A stretch of 64,000 nucleotides of DNA from JAWMQL01 sp033283165 (lineage in GTDB: Bacteria; Pseudomonadota; Gammaproteobacteria; Pseudomonadales; Halieaceae), in the NCBI GenBank assembly GCA_033283165.1, contig JAWMQL010000006.1, forward strand, positions 248,001 through 312,000. The letters run 5' to 3'. Under the pieces are notes generated by a model, which made no database searches, was not told the DNA's origin, and was given only the letters and a program-made list of their open reading frames with translations. Made by a program: the position numbers and the translations under genes. Positions 1 through 8,474 of the stretch are shown one piece after another (within the stretch, counting starts at the first letter, position 1; each line of letters begins with the position of its first letter).

Positions 1-790
1 CCTGCTGGCCCTGGATCACCAGCGCCGGCCCCACCCCCAGGTCGCGCAGCTCCAGGCCGGCCAGCCAGTTGCGCAGGGCGGCGAACCAGCGCAGGGGGGT
101 GACACGACTCTGCAGCGGATCGTCTCTAACAAAGAGCAGGAAGGCCTCATCGGTTGAATTGCGGGCAAAACTGCGAGGGACCGAATCACGCAGCTTCCGG
201 ACCAGCGGGAAGGCCAGGTTGAGGGCGGTCCATTTCCCCGGCCGGATCAGGGGCGCCAGCAGCACCGCAGCGGCAAAGGGCCAGGGGTGATGGCGGGCGA
301 ACTCGATCAGTGCGGCACAGCCGGTACTCTGGGCCATAACCCACAGCGGCAGGGGCGGCAGGTCCACCGCCTGCAGGACGTCGTGCAGGGCGCGGCCGTA
401 CTGGGCGAACTCCTCGATAACCGCGGGTTGCCCGCTGGACAAGCCATGCCCCGGCAGATCAAAGCCCAGCACGTTGTAGCCCTGCTCCAGCGCCCAGCGG
501 TACAGCTTGCCGTACAGGCCACAGTGATCGTAGTAGCCGTGCACGAGCACCAAGGTGCCGCGCGCCGCTGGAGCCAGGAACAGGTGAACCGCCAGGCGGA
601 AGTTGCCGGAGGGCACCAGGCCACAATGGTGTTCCACTCCGGGCAGTTCGCTGGCCAGGTCGATACCGTAGAAGCGGCAGAATTCGAGCAGGGCCGGGGA
701 CGGTGCCCAGCCCAGGGCAAAGGGCGGCAGGGTATCACGCAGGGCAGCGAGGGATTCCTCGGTGGGCCGCGTAACCAGGTTCCGGGGCAA
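1..790 (-). CDS. alpha/beta hydrolase, 3' end cut by window edge
   Basis: Serine hydrolase of the alpha/beta fold, lysophospholipase/monoacylglycerol-lipase-like; substrate unknown. Translating the minus strand gives a continuous frame with LVLVHGYYDH (oxyanion-hole region), then GFDLPGHGLSSG, then the nucleophile elbow MAQSTG, a GxSxG variant whose first Gly is Ala. The acid and histidine of the triad would lie beyond the window. The open frame begins just after an in-frame TGA inside the upstream fba gene. The only standard start near the top is TTG at 788-790, giving N-terminus LPRNLVTRP read as M; its ribosome site is weak. It lies 14 bases after fba and could be co-transcribed with it. 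The fold assignment is firm, the start is not. Confidence 0.75.
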   Translation of the reverse strand, partial: MPRNLVTRPTEESLAALRDTLPPFALGWAPSPALLEFCRFYGIDLASELPGVEHHCGLVPSGNFRLAVHLFLAPAARGTLVLVHGYYDHCGLYGKLYRWALEQGYNVLGFDLPGHGLSSGQPAVIEEFAQYGRALHDVLQAVDLPPLPLWVMAQSTGCAALIEFARHHPWPFAAAVLLAPLIRPGKWTALNLAFPLVRKLRDSVPRSFARNSTDEAFLLFVRDDPLQSRVTPLRWFAALRNWLAGLELRDLGVGPALVIQGQQ

Positions 791-804
791 GAAACTGCCC
801 GATC

Positions 805-1869
805 TCAGTTGACCTGCTGCTCCAGTTCACCGGCGTCGTAGGCGACCTGCATCGCCGCCAGGGAACGCACCTTGATCCGGTCCGCCTGGCCGGCGGTGCC
901 GAAGGCCTCGTAACGGGCGATACAGATGTCGCGCATGGCTTCCTGGGTCTTGGCCAGGTACTTGCGCGGGTCGAATTCCGCCGGGTTCTGGGCCAAAAAG
1001 CGGCGTATCGCACCGGTTGAGGCCAGGCGCAGGTCGGTGTCGATGTTGACCTTGCGCACCCCGTGGCGGATGCCTTCCTGGATCTGCTCCAGCGGCACCC
1101 CGTAGGTCTCGGGGATGTTCCCGCCGAACTCGTTGATGACCGCCAGCCACTCCTGAGGCACTGACGAGGAGCCGTGCATCACCAGGTGGGTGTTGGGAAT
1201 GCGCGCATTGATTTCCTTGATGCGGTCAATGGCCAGGATATCGCCGGTGGGCGGGCGGGTGAACTTGTAGGCGCCGTGACTGGTGCCGCAGGCGATGGCC
1301 AGGGCGTCCACCCCGGTGGCCTTGACGAATTGGGCCGCCTCCTCAGGATCGGTCAGCAACTGGTCGTGACTGAGCGTGCCGGCGGCGCCGATGCCATCCT
1401 CCTCACCCGCCTCGCCGGTTTCCAGTGAACCCAGGCAGCCCAGCTCGCCTTCCACCGACACGCCGCAGGCATGGGCCATCTCCACCACCGTGCGGGTGAC
1501 CCGCGCGTTGTAGTCGTAGTCCATGGGGGTCTTGCCGTCCTCGCCCAGGGAACCGTCCATCATGACCGAGGAGAATCCCAGCTGGATTGAGCGCTGGCAG
1601 ACCGCGGGGGACACCCCGTGATCCTGGTGCACCACCACCGGGATGTGGGGGAATTCCGACATGGCGGCTTCCATCAGCGCCCGCAGGAAGGGCGCGCCGG
1701 CGTACTTGCGCGCGCCGGCGCTGGCCTGCATGATCACCGGCGAGTTGGTGGTATCCGCCGCTTCCATGATGGCCCGGGTCTGCTCCAGGTTGTTGACGTT
1801 AAAGGCCGGCACGCCGTAGCCGTGCTCCGCCGCGTGGTCCAGCAATTGCCGCATGCTGATCAGTGCCAT
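805..1869 (-). CDS. fba: class II fructose-1,6-bisphosphate aldolase
   Basis: Zinc-dependent aldolase that interconverts fructose-1,6-bisphosphate with dihydroxyacetone phosphate and glyceraldehyde-3-phosphate in cytosolic glycolysis and gluconeogenesis. The 354-residue protein has full family length. Visible signatures are the N-terminal AFNVNNLEQ, the zinc-site HQDHG near residue 83, VEGELG, the second metal/phosphate region HGSSSVP, and KVNIDTDLR near the C-terminus. The sequence style matches the class IIB/CbbA group rather than E. coli FbaA. The ATG at 1869 begins MALISMRQLL, as usual for this group. It is last of the glycolytic block, 34 bases after pgk, and probably shares the tkt-epd-pgk transcript. 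Confidence 0.96.
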   Translation of the reverse strand: MALISMRQLLDHAAEHGYGVPAFNVNNLEQTRAIMEAADTTNSPVIMQASAGARKYAGAPFLRALMEAAMSEFPHIPVVVHQDHGVSPAVCQRSIQLGFSSVMMDGSLGEDGKTPMDYDYNARVTRTVVEMAHACGVSVEGELGCLGSLETGEAGEEDGIGAAGTLSHDQLLTDPEEAAQFVKATGVDALAIACGTSHGAYKFTRPPTGDILAIDRIKEINARIPNTHLVMHGSSSVPQEWLAVINEFGGNIPETYGVPLEQIQEGIRHGVRKVNIDTDLRLASTGAIRRFLAQNPAEFDPRKYLAKTQEAMRDICIARYEAFGTAGQADRIKVRSLAAMQVAYDAGELEQQVN

Positions 1870-1903
1870 GTGCTTGTTCCTCTGTCTGCTTGATTAATCG
1901 GTT

Positions 1904-3076
1904 TCATGGGTCGCCGGCACGCTCTTCGAGCACCGCCACCGCCGGCAGGCGCTTGCCTTCCACATATTCCAGGAAGGCGCCACCGCCGGTTGAGATGTAG
2001 GACACCTGGTCGGCGATGCCGTACTTGTCAATGGCCGCCAGGGTATCGCCGCCCCCGGCCAGGGAAAAGGCGTCGCTGGCCGCAATCGCCCGGGCAAGGG
2101 CCTCCGTGCCGGCGCCGAACTGGTCGAACTCGAACACGCCCACCGGGCCGTTCCACAGTATGGTGCCGGCCTGCGCCAGGAGCCCGGCGATCTCCGCCGA
2201 CGCTTGCGGGCCGATGTCAAAAATCATGTCGTCCTCGGCCACCTGGTCTGCCGACTTCAGTTCCGCCACTGCATCTTCCGAAAAAACCTTGCCGGTGACC
2301 ACGTCCGCAGGCAGCGGGATATGGGTCTTTGCCATCAGGCTGCTGGCAGCCGGGATCAGGTCATGCTCGCACAGTGACTTGCCTACCGGCCTGCCGCTGG
2401 CGGCCAGAAAGGTATTGGCGATGCCGCCCCCGACCACCAGCTGGTCGACCTTGTCCGCCAGGGTTTCCAGCACGGTCAACTTGGTGGATACCTTGGAACC
2501 GCCCACGATGGCGACCATGGGCCGGGCCGGGTTGGACAGGGCCTGCTCCAGGGCAGTCAGTTCCCCCGCCAACAGCGGGCCGGCGCAGGCTACCGGCGCG
2601 TAACGCGCCACACCGTGGGTGGAAGCCTGGGCGCGGTGGGCGGTGCCGAAGGCGTCCATCACGAACACGTCGCACAGGGCAGCATAGGCGCGGGCCAGCT
2701 CCTCGTCGTCATTCTTCTCCCCCGGATTGAAGCGCACGTTCTCCAGCAGGGCCACCTCGCCGTCGGCCAGTTCCACCCCCTGGCGCCAGTCACTCACCAG
2801 CCGCACCGGCTGGCCCAGCAGATCGGACAGGTGATCCGCCACCGGGGCGAGGGAAAACTGCGAATCAAACTCGCCCTCGGTGGGACGCCCCAGGTGCGAC
2901 ATCAGGACCGGCCTGGCGCCGGCCGCGACCGCGGCCTCGATGGTCGGCAGGGCGGCGCGGATACGCGCGTCGGAGCTTACCGCACCGTCCTTGATCGGTA
3001 CGTTGAGATCCTCGCGGATCAGGACCCGCTTGCCGGCGAGGTCCAGGTCGGTCATCAGCTTCACGTTGAGCGCCAT
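1904..3076 (-). CDS. pgk: phosphoglycerate kinase
   Basis: Cytosolic enzyme that transfers phosphate from 1,3-bisphosphoglycerate to ADP. It has 390 residues, normal for bacterial Pgk. The N-terminal substrate-binding half contains RVLIREDLNVP (about residues 18-28) and MSHLGRPTEG. The hinge region contains AIVGGSKVSTKLTVL, and the C-terminal nucleotide half has GGGDTLAAI, a variant of the GGGDS/T loop. The start ATG gives MALNVKLMTDLDLAGKRV. It lies 19 bases downstream of epd and 34 upstream of fba, as in the epd-pgk-fba cluster of other gammaproteobacteria. Confidence 0.97.
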   Translation of the reverse strand: MALNVKLMTDLDLAGKRVLIREDLNVPIKDGAVSSDARIRAALPTIEAAVAAGARPVLMSHLGRPTEGEFDSQFSLAPVADHLSDLLGQPVRLVSDWRQGVELADGEVALLENVRFNPGEKNDDEELARAYAALCDVFVMDAFGTAHRAQASTHGVARYAPVACAGPLLAGELTALEQALSNPARPMVAIVGGSKVSTKLTVLETLADKVDQLVVGGGIANTFLAASGRPVGKSLCEHDLIPAASSLMAKTHIPLPADVVTGKVFSEDAVAELKSADQVAEDDMIFDIGPQASAEIAGLLAQAGTILWNGPVGVFEFDQFGAGTEALARAIAASDAFSLAGGGDTLAAIDKYGIADQVSYISTGGGAFLEYVEGKRLPAVAVLEERAGDP

Positions 3077-3095
3077 GGTGCAATCCTTGTCGCGG

Positions 3096-4109
3096 TTACT
3101 TCAGGCGGCCCCAGAGGTCGGCCACATCCAGCATTCGGTTGGCGTAACCCCACTCGTTGTCGAACCAGGTCAGCACCTTGACCAGGCGCCGCCCGCTGAC
3201 CCGGGTCTGGCTGGCATCGACCACGCTGGAGCGGGGGTCGTGGATAAAATCACAGGAGGCCAACGGCTCCTCAGTATAGCCCAGCACGCCTTCGAAATCG
3301 TGCCCGGCGGCCGCGGCCAGGGCCGCATTGACCGTCCGGGCGTCGGTGTCAGTCGCAACCTGTACCGTCAGGTCCAGCGCCGAGACATCCAGTGTCGGCA
3401 CCCGCAGTGCCTGGGCCGTGAAGCGGCCGGCCATCTCCGGCAGCAGCCGCGCGACACCGAGCGCCAGTTCCGTGTCCACCGGAATGATGGACTGGGAAGC
3501 GGCGCGGGTTTTGCGCAGGTCGGTGTGGTGATAGGCATCCAGCACGGGCTGGTCGTTCATGGCCGAGTGAATGGTCGTGATGGTGCCGTACTCGATGCCC
3601 AGGGCGCGGTCCAGGGCCCTGATAACAGGCACGATACCGTTGGTAGTGCACGACGCATTGGACACGAACCGGTGCTCCGCCCGCAGCGCGCCGTGATTGA
3701 CGCCGTACACCAGGGTGGCGTCCGCATCCCCCTGGGCGGGCTGGGACAGCAGCACCTTCCCGGCGCCCTGGGCCAGGTGCAGCTCCGCGGTCTCGCGGTC
3801 ATTGAACGCGCCGGTGCACTCCATGACCAGGTCCACAGCCAACTCGCCCCAGGGCAGGCCGGTAATCTGTTCGCTGCGCAACAGGCGGATTTGCTGGCCG
3901 GCCACCTGCAGGCTGTCGTCGGTGCCCACAACCGCTTCCCGCAGGCGTCCGTGAGTGGAGTCGTAACGGGTCAGGTGGGCCACGGTGCGGGCATCGGCCA
4001 GCTCATTGATCGCCACCACCTGCATGACCTCGCGCAGGGGGCTCTCCAGCAGGGCGCGGAGGATACTGCGCCCGATTCTGCCGTAGCCGTTGACTGCCAG
4101 GCGCAACAC
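3096..4109 (-). CDS. epd: erythrose-4-phosphate dehydrogenase (GAPDH family)
   Basis: NAD-dependent aldehyde dehydrogenase of the GAPDH fold; Epd makes 4-phosphoerythronate for pyridoxal phosphate synthesis. N-terminal Rossmann motif VNGYGRIGRS, catalytic cysteine in NASCTTN (about residue 153), then IHSAMNDQPV and TRAASQSIIPVDT, which match Epd more closely than glycolytic GapA. FDNEWGYANRM closes the protein. I place the start at GTG 4107-4109, giving 337 residues beginning MLRLAVNG; a longer frame upstream would run into tkt. It begins 4 bases after the tkt stop. Position between tkt and pgk supports Epd, but such enzymes can also act on glyceraldehyde-3-phosphate, so a glycolytic role is possible. 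Confidence 0.82.
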   Translation of the reverse strand: MLRLAVNGYGRIGRSILRALLESPLREVMQVVAINELADARTVAHLTRYDSTHGRLREAVVGTDDSLQVAGQQIRLLRSEQITGLPWGELAVDLVMECTGAFNDRETAELHLAQGAGKVLLSQPAQGDADATLVYGVNHGALRAEHRFVSNASCTTNGIVPVIRALDRALGIEYGTITTIHSAMNDQPVLDAYHHTDLRKTRAASQSIIPVDTELALGVARLLPEMAGRFTAQALRVPTLDVSALDLTVQVATDTDARTVNAALAAAAGHDFEGVLGYTEEPLASCDFIHDPRSSVVDASQTRVSGRRLVKVLTWFDNEWGYANRMLDVADLWGRLK

Positions 4110-4113
4110 GCCG

Positions 4114-6117
4114 CTAGTCCTGGAACAGGACGTCTTCCACGGCGGCGACCACGTTGTCCACGGTGAAACCGTATTCGCGCATGAGTTCGCCGGCCGGCGC
4201 CGACTCACCAAAGGTGGTCATGCCGACCACGCGCCCATCCAGCCCCACGTACTTGTACCAGTAGTCCTGGTGTGCCGCCTCGACGGCCACCCGGGCCAGC
4301 ACATCGCTGGGCAGGACCTGCTCGCGGTAGTCAGCGTCCTGGGCCTCGAACACCTCCGCACAGGGCATGGATACGACACGCACCTGCTGGACCTTATCGG
4401 CCAGCCGGGCGGCGGCCTCCATCGCCAGCTGGACCTCGGAGCCGGTGGCGATAATGATGGCGTCCGGCCGGTCTTCGCTGCCCGTCAGGACATAGGCGCC
4501 GCGCGCGATTTCCGCCACCTGCGCGGCGCTGCGCTCCTGGTGCGGCAGGCCCTGGCGGGAAAAGACCAGCGCGCTGGGTCCCTCGGTGCGCTCAATGGCG
4601 GCCTTCCAGGCCACGGCGCTTTCCACCGTGTCACAGGGGCGCCAGGTCTGCATGTTGGGAGTGGCGCGCAGGGCGGTCAGCTGCTCAACCGGCTGGTGGG
4701 TCGGACCGTCCTCGCCGAGACCGATAGAATCGTGGGTATACACAAATATCGAGCGCAGCTTCATCAGCGCCGCCATGCGCACCGCGTTGCGGGCATACTC
4801 CATGAAGATCAGGAAGGTCGCACCGTAGGGAATGAATCCGCCGTGCAGGGCGATGCCGTTCATGATGGCCGACATCGCAAATTCGCGCACACCGTAATAA
4901 ATGTAGTTGCCGCTGGCCTCATCGGCGCGCACGGCCCGGGACTCACTCCACAGGGTCAGGTTGGACCCCGCCAGGTCCGCCGAGCCGCCCAGCAACTCGG
5001 GCAACAACGGCCCGTAGGCGTTGAGACAGTTCTGGGAGGCCTTGCGCGAGGCGATGCTCTCTCCCGCAACCTGGCAGGCGCCGATATAGGCGTCGGCCTG
5101 CTCCGAGAATTCCGCCGGCAGGTCGCCCGCCAGGCGACGGCGCAGTTCAGCGGCCAGTTCCGGGTGTGCCTCGGCATAGGCATCCATCGAAAACTGCCAG
5201 GCGGCCTCCGCCTCGGCGCCGCGCTGGCGCGCGTCCCAGCCGGCGTAGATGTCCGCGGGGATTTTAAAGGGGGCGTAACGCCAGCCGATGGCCTCGCGGG
5301 TGGCGGCGACCTCATCCGCACCGAGGGGAGCGCCGTGGCAGGACTCGCTGCCTTCCTTGTTGGGCGCACCCTTGCCGATCACGGTCTTGCAGCAGATCAG
5401 CGTGGGCCTGCCGGTCTCCGCAACCGCCTCCTCGATAGCCGCCCGTACGGCCTCGCTGTCATGGCCATTGACCGACTGGATCACGTGCCAGCCATAGGCG
5501 GTGAAGCGGGCCGGGGTGTCGTCGGTAAACCAGCCCTCGACCTCACCGTCAATGGAAATTCCGTTGTCGTCATAGAAGGCGACCAGTTTGCCCAGGCCCA
5601 GGGTGCCCGCCAGGGAGCAGGCCTCGTGGGAGATGCCCTCCATCATGCAGCCGTCCCCGAGGAACACCCAGGTGCGGTGGTCGATCACCTCGTGTCCGGG
5701 CCGGTTGAACTGGGCCGCCAGCACTTTTTCCGCGATTGCCATACCCACCGCGTTGGTGATGCCCTGGCCCAGCGGGCCGGTTGTGGTCTCCACACCCGGC
5801 GCGTAGCCGTACTCGGGGTGGCCCGGGGTTCGGGAGTGCAATTGCCTGAAATTCTGCAACTCCTCCAGCGGCAGTTCGTAACCGGTCAGGTGCAGCAGGG
5901 AATACACCAGCATGGAACCGTGCCCATTGGAGAGCACAAAGCGATCCCGGTTGGGCCAGCCGGGGTTGCCCGGGTTGTGGCGATGAAAATCGTTCCACAG
6001 GACCTCGGCAATATCCGCCATGCCCATGGGGGCGCCCGGGTGGCCACTGTTGGCCTGTTGCACCGCATCCATACTCAGGGCGCGGATGGCGTTGGCGAGG
6101 TCTAGGCGGGACGGCAT
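4114..6117 (-). CDS. tkt: transketolase
   Basis: Thiamine-diphosphate enzyme of the pentose phosphate pathway that moves two-carbon ketol units between sugar phosphates. The 667-residue length is typical. Seen in order: substrate/TPP residues GHPGAPMG near residue 27, the TPP-binding GDGCMMEG near 155 followed by the conserved Asn in YDDNGISIDG, the pyrimidine-domain THDSIGLGEDGPTHQP, and the C-terminal domain with GVDRFG-like TTFGESAPAGEL. First gene of the tkt-epd-pgk-fba block. Its start at 6117 faces the sahR promoter region, so the 170-base gap must hold its promoter as well; I cannot place that promoter with confidence. Confidence 0.97.
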   Translation of the reverse strand: MPSRLDLANAIRALSMDAVQQANSGHPGAPMGMADIAEVLWNDFHRHNPGNPGWPNRDRFVLSNGHGSMLVYSLLHLTGYELPLEELQNFRQLHSRTPGHPEYGYAPGVETTTGPLGQGITNAVGMAIAEKVLAAQFNRPGHEVIDHRTWVFLGDGCMMEGISHEACSLAGTLGLGKLVAFYDDNGISIDGEVEGWFTDDTPARFTAYGWHVIQSVNGHDSEAVRAAIEEAVAETGRPTLICCKTVIGKGAPNKEGSESCHGAPLGADEVAATREAIGWRYAPFKIPADIYAGWDARQRGAEAEAAWQFSMDAYAEAHPELAAELRRRLAGDLPAEFSEQADAYIGACQVAGESIASRKASQNCLNAYGPLLPELLGGSADLAGSNLTLWSESRAVRADEASGNYIYYGVREFAMSAIMNGIALHGGFIPYGATFLIFMEYARNAVRMAALMKLRSIFVYTHDSIGLGEDGPTHQPVEQLTALRATPNMQTWRPCDTVESAVAWKAAIERTEGPSALVFSRQGLPHQERSAAQVAEIARGAYVLTGSEDRPDAIIIATGSEVQLAMEAAARLADKVQQVRVVSMPCAEVFEAQDADYREQVLPSDVLARVAVEAAHQDYWYKYVGLDGRVVGMTTFGESAPAGELMREYGFTVDNVVAAVEDVLFQD

Positions 6118-6236
6118 GCTGTTCTCCAGGGAAAGGGCTGCGGGGGAGCGATTGCAAAGGGGCGCTATTTTCGCGTAAGTGCCTGGTTACGGCAATCTTT
6201 CTGGCGGAATATTGCCCAATCCACAGGCTGCGAGTC

Positions 6237-6260
6237 CTATATCAAAAAGTTTTGATATAG
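6237..6260. promoter_or_regulatory. perfect palindromic operator before sahR-metK (putative SahR site)
   Basis: Arms CTATATCAAAA (6237-6247) and TTTTGATATAG (6250-6260) are perfect reverse complements of 11 bases around a 2-base centre. It lies 28 bases before the start of an ArsR-type regulator gene and overlaps a possible -35 hexamer. A/T-rich ATATCAAA/TTTGATAT palindromes are the expected operator shape for this regulator class. Autoregulation is inferred. Confidence 0.75.
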
Positions 6261-6279
6261 TTTGAAAAGCTGGTAAAAT
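6252..6279 (+). promoter_or_regulatory. possible sigma70 promoter of sahR-metK operon
   Basis: TTGATA (6252-6257), 16-base spacer, TAAAAT (6274-6279). The -35 box is inside the right arm of the palindrome, so a bound repressor would block it. The predicted RNA start falls within a few bases of the ATG at 6288, which would give an almost leaderless message unless translation starts at the in-frame ATG 6309. Confidence 0.45.
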
Positions 6280-6287
6280 CCCCCGCC

Positions 6288-7292
6288 ATGTCATTACTCG
6301 CGGAAGCCATGCAGTCCCCGGACGACGCCCCGGAGCAGCAGATCGACGCCCTGGCCCACCTGTGCAAGGCCAGCGCCGATCCCCTGCGCCTGCAGGTACT
6401 GCGTATCCTGAGCAGGGATTCTTTCGGGGTATCGGAGCTGTGCGGGATCTTCGACATTCGCCAGCCCGCCCTGAGCCACCACCTGAAGGTGCTGGCCGGC
6501 GCGGGGCTGGTGGCAACCCGCCGGGAGGGCAACTCGATATTCTACCGCCGCGCAGAGCTGGGCCAACGGCGGGAGCTGGCGGCACTGCAGTCGCAGTTAT
6601 TTGCCAGCCTGGACCAACTGGCCCTGCCCGCGCCCGTCGCGAAGCGGCTGCATGAACTGCAGCGCCACAGGGAAGAGAACTCGCGTACGTTCTTCCGCGA
6701 CAACGCAAACAAGTTCGTGGAACAGCAGGATCTCATTGCCAGCTACGAGCAATACGCACAGACCGTGGCTGAGGGCCTGCGCAAGGCACCGCTCAGGTAC
6801 AACGCCCTGGCCCTGGAAGTGGGCCCCGGAGACGGCCGCTTCCTGTTGGAGTTGGCACCCCGCTTCGAGCGCGTGGTGGCGGTGGATACCGCTGCCGAAA
6901 TGCTGCAGCAGGCGCGCGAGAGAATAGAGGGGGCGGGGCTGGATAACGTGGAGCTGGTCCACGGCGACACCCGCAGCGCGGCGCTGACGGGGCTGGCGGC
7001 GGACTGCATCATCGTCAATATGGTGCTGCACCATACCCCCAGGCCGCAGGAAGTGATTGCCGACGTGGCCGGTTTGCTGCGGCCGGGCGGCGTGGTGGTC
7101 ATCACCGACCTGTGCAGCCACGACCAGGCCTGGGCCCGCGAGACCTGTGGCGACCTGTGGCTCGGCTTTGAGCCCGAGGACATCACCGGCTGGGCCGTGG
7201 ACGCGGGGCTGCGGGACATCGCCAGCGAGTACCTGGCGCAACGTAACGGATTTCAGATACAGGTCCGCCTGTTTGGCGCACCTGAACAGTAA
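6288..7292 (+). CDS. sahR: ArsR-type regulator fused to SAM methyltransferase (SahR-like)
   Basis: Two-domain protein of 334 residues. Residues about 20-95 are an ArsR/SmtB winged helix (ADPLRLQVLRIL, then FGVSELCGIFDIRQPALSHHL as the DNA-reading helices). From about 140 onward is a class I methyltransferase fold with motif I LEVGPGDGRF near 178, the acidic strand VVAVDTAAEM, and VNMVLHHTPRP. SahR proteins are ArsR-family repressors of the methionine cycle that sense S-adenosylhomocysteine, and the fused fold is a plausible ligand site; activity as a true methyltransferase cannot be judged here. The genes behind it, metK-ahcY-metF, fit exactly. No strong ribosome site precedes ATG 6288; ATG 6309, with GGAA ahead, is an alternative. 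Confidence 0.8.
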   Translation: MSLLAEAMQSPDDAPEQQIDALAHLCKASADPLRLQVLRILSRDSFGVSELCGIFDIRQPALSHHLKVLAGAGLVATRREGNSIFYRRAELGQRRELAALQSQLFASLDQLALPAPVAKRLHELQRHREENSRTFFRDNANKFVEQQDLIASYEQYAQTVAEGLRKAPLRYNALALEVGPGDGRFLLELAPRFERVVAVDTAAEMLQQARERIEGAGLDNVELVHGDTRSAALTGLAADCIIVNMVLHHTPRPQEVIADVAGLLRPGGVVVITDLCSHDQAWARETCGDLWLGFEPEDITGWAVDAGLRDIASEYLAQRNGFQIQVRLFGAPEQ

Positions 7293-7307
7293 AAGGAAGG
7301 AAACCCT

Positions 7308-8462
7308 ATGAGCGAATATGCAATCTTCACCTCGGAATCCGTGTCCGAGGGACACCCCGACAAAATGGCGGACCAGATCTCCGACGCCATCCTGGACGCC
7401 ATTCTGGCGGATGACAGGGACGCCCGGGTGGCGGTGGAAACCATGGTCAAAACCGGCATGGCGGTGATTGCCGGTGAGGTGACCACCTCGACCTACGTGG
7501 ACCTGGAGGACGTGGTGCGCCAGGTGATCCTGGACATCGGTTACAACAGCTCCCGGGTGGGCTTTGACGGCGCCTCCTGCGCGGTGCTGAACGCCATCGG
7601 CAAGCAGAGCCCGGACATCGCCATGGGCGTGGACGAGGGCGAGCAGAAAGAGCAGGGCGCGGGTGATCAGGGCCTGATGTTCGGCTACGCCACCAACGAG
7701 ACCGACGTACTGATGCCGGCTCCGATCTACTACTCCCACCGCCTGGTGGAAAAGCAGGCGGAACTGCGCAAACACGGCGTCCTGCCCTGGCTGCGCCCGG
7801 ACGCCAAGAGCCAGGTGACCCTGCGCTATGAGGACGGCAAACCGGTGGCTATCGACGCGGTGGTCCTGTCCACCCAGCACGACGAGGACATCGCCCAGAA
7901 GGACATCCACGAGGCGGTGATGGACCTGATCATCAAGGAGACCCTGCCCGCCGAGTGGCTGCACGCCGATACCCGCTTCCACATCAACCCCACCGGACAG
8001 TTCATCATCGGTGGTCCCGTGGGCGACTGCGGCCTGACCGGACGCAAGATCATCGTCGACACCTATGGCGGCATGGCCCGCCACGGCGGCGGCGCCTTCT
8101 CCGGTAAGGACCCCTCCAAGGTCGACCGCTCCGCCGCTTACGCCGGCCGCTATGTGGCCAAGAATATCGTCGCTGCCGGCCTCGCCCAGCGCTGCGAGAT
8201 CCAGGTCTCCTACGCCATCGGCGTGGCCCAGCCCACCTCCATCTCGGTCAACAGCTTTGGCACCGGCAAGCTGACCGACGACCACATAGCCGACCTGGTG
8301 CGGGAGCACTTCGACCTGCGGCCCAGGGGCCTGGTGGACATGCTGGACCTGAAACGGCCGATTTACCGCAAGACCGCGGCCTACGGTCACTTCGGACGCG
8401 AGGATGCGGATTTTACCTGGGAACGCACTGACAAAGCCGAACTGCTTAACGCGGCACTGTAA
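7308..8462 (+). CDS. metK: S-adenosylmethionine synthetase
   Basis: Makes S-adenosylmethionine from methionine and ATP in the cytosol. The 384 residues match the family length. Signatures: N-terminal SEGHPDKMADQISDA, the acidic GVDEGEQKEQGAGDQG with the metal/ATP loop near residue 110, and the conserved glycine-rich GGAFSGKDPSKVDRS near 260. A good ribosome site AAAGGAAGG precedes the ATG, 15 bases after sahR, so the two are almost certainly co-transcribed and under the 6237-6260 operator. The product feeds the downstream ahcY, which clears S-adenosylhomocysteine. Confidence 0.97.
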   Translation: MSEYAIFTSESVSEGHPDKMADQISDAILDAILADDRDARVAVETMVKTGMAVIAGEVTTSTYVDLEDVVRQVILDIGYNSSRVGFDGASCAVLNAIGKQSPDIAMGVDEGEQKEQGAGDQGLMFGYATNETDVLMPAPIYYSHRLVEKQAELRKHGVLPWLRPDAKSQVTLRYEDGKPVAIDAVVLSTQHDEDIAQKDIHEAVMDLIIKETLPAEWLHADTRFHINPTGQFIIGGPVGDCGLTGRKIIVDTYGGMARHGGGAFSGKDPSKVDRSAAYAGRYVAKNIVAAGLAQRCEIQVSYAIGVAQPTSISVNSFGTGKLTDDHIADLVREHFDLRPRGLVDMLDLKRPIYRKTAAYGHFGREDADFTWERTDKAELLNAAL

Positions 8463-8474
8463 GGAGTCGTTGGA

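Noticed and set aside
3096..4211. Longer 371-residue version of the Epd protein
   Set aside because: The extra N-terminal residues are the tkt 3' end read in another frame; GTG at 4109 gives the normal length and Rossmann start.
4090..6105. 671-codon open frame on the plus strand opposite tkt
   Set aside because: It is the antisense of a complete transketolase gene and shows low-complexity His/Gly/Arg-rich composition without family motifs; it is a G+C-driven shadow.
6118..6287. SAM or SAH riboswitch before the sahR-metK operon
   Set aside because: No conserved riboswitch core seen; the protein-operator palindrome and a very short leader make an RNA switch unlikely.
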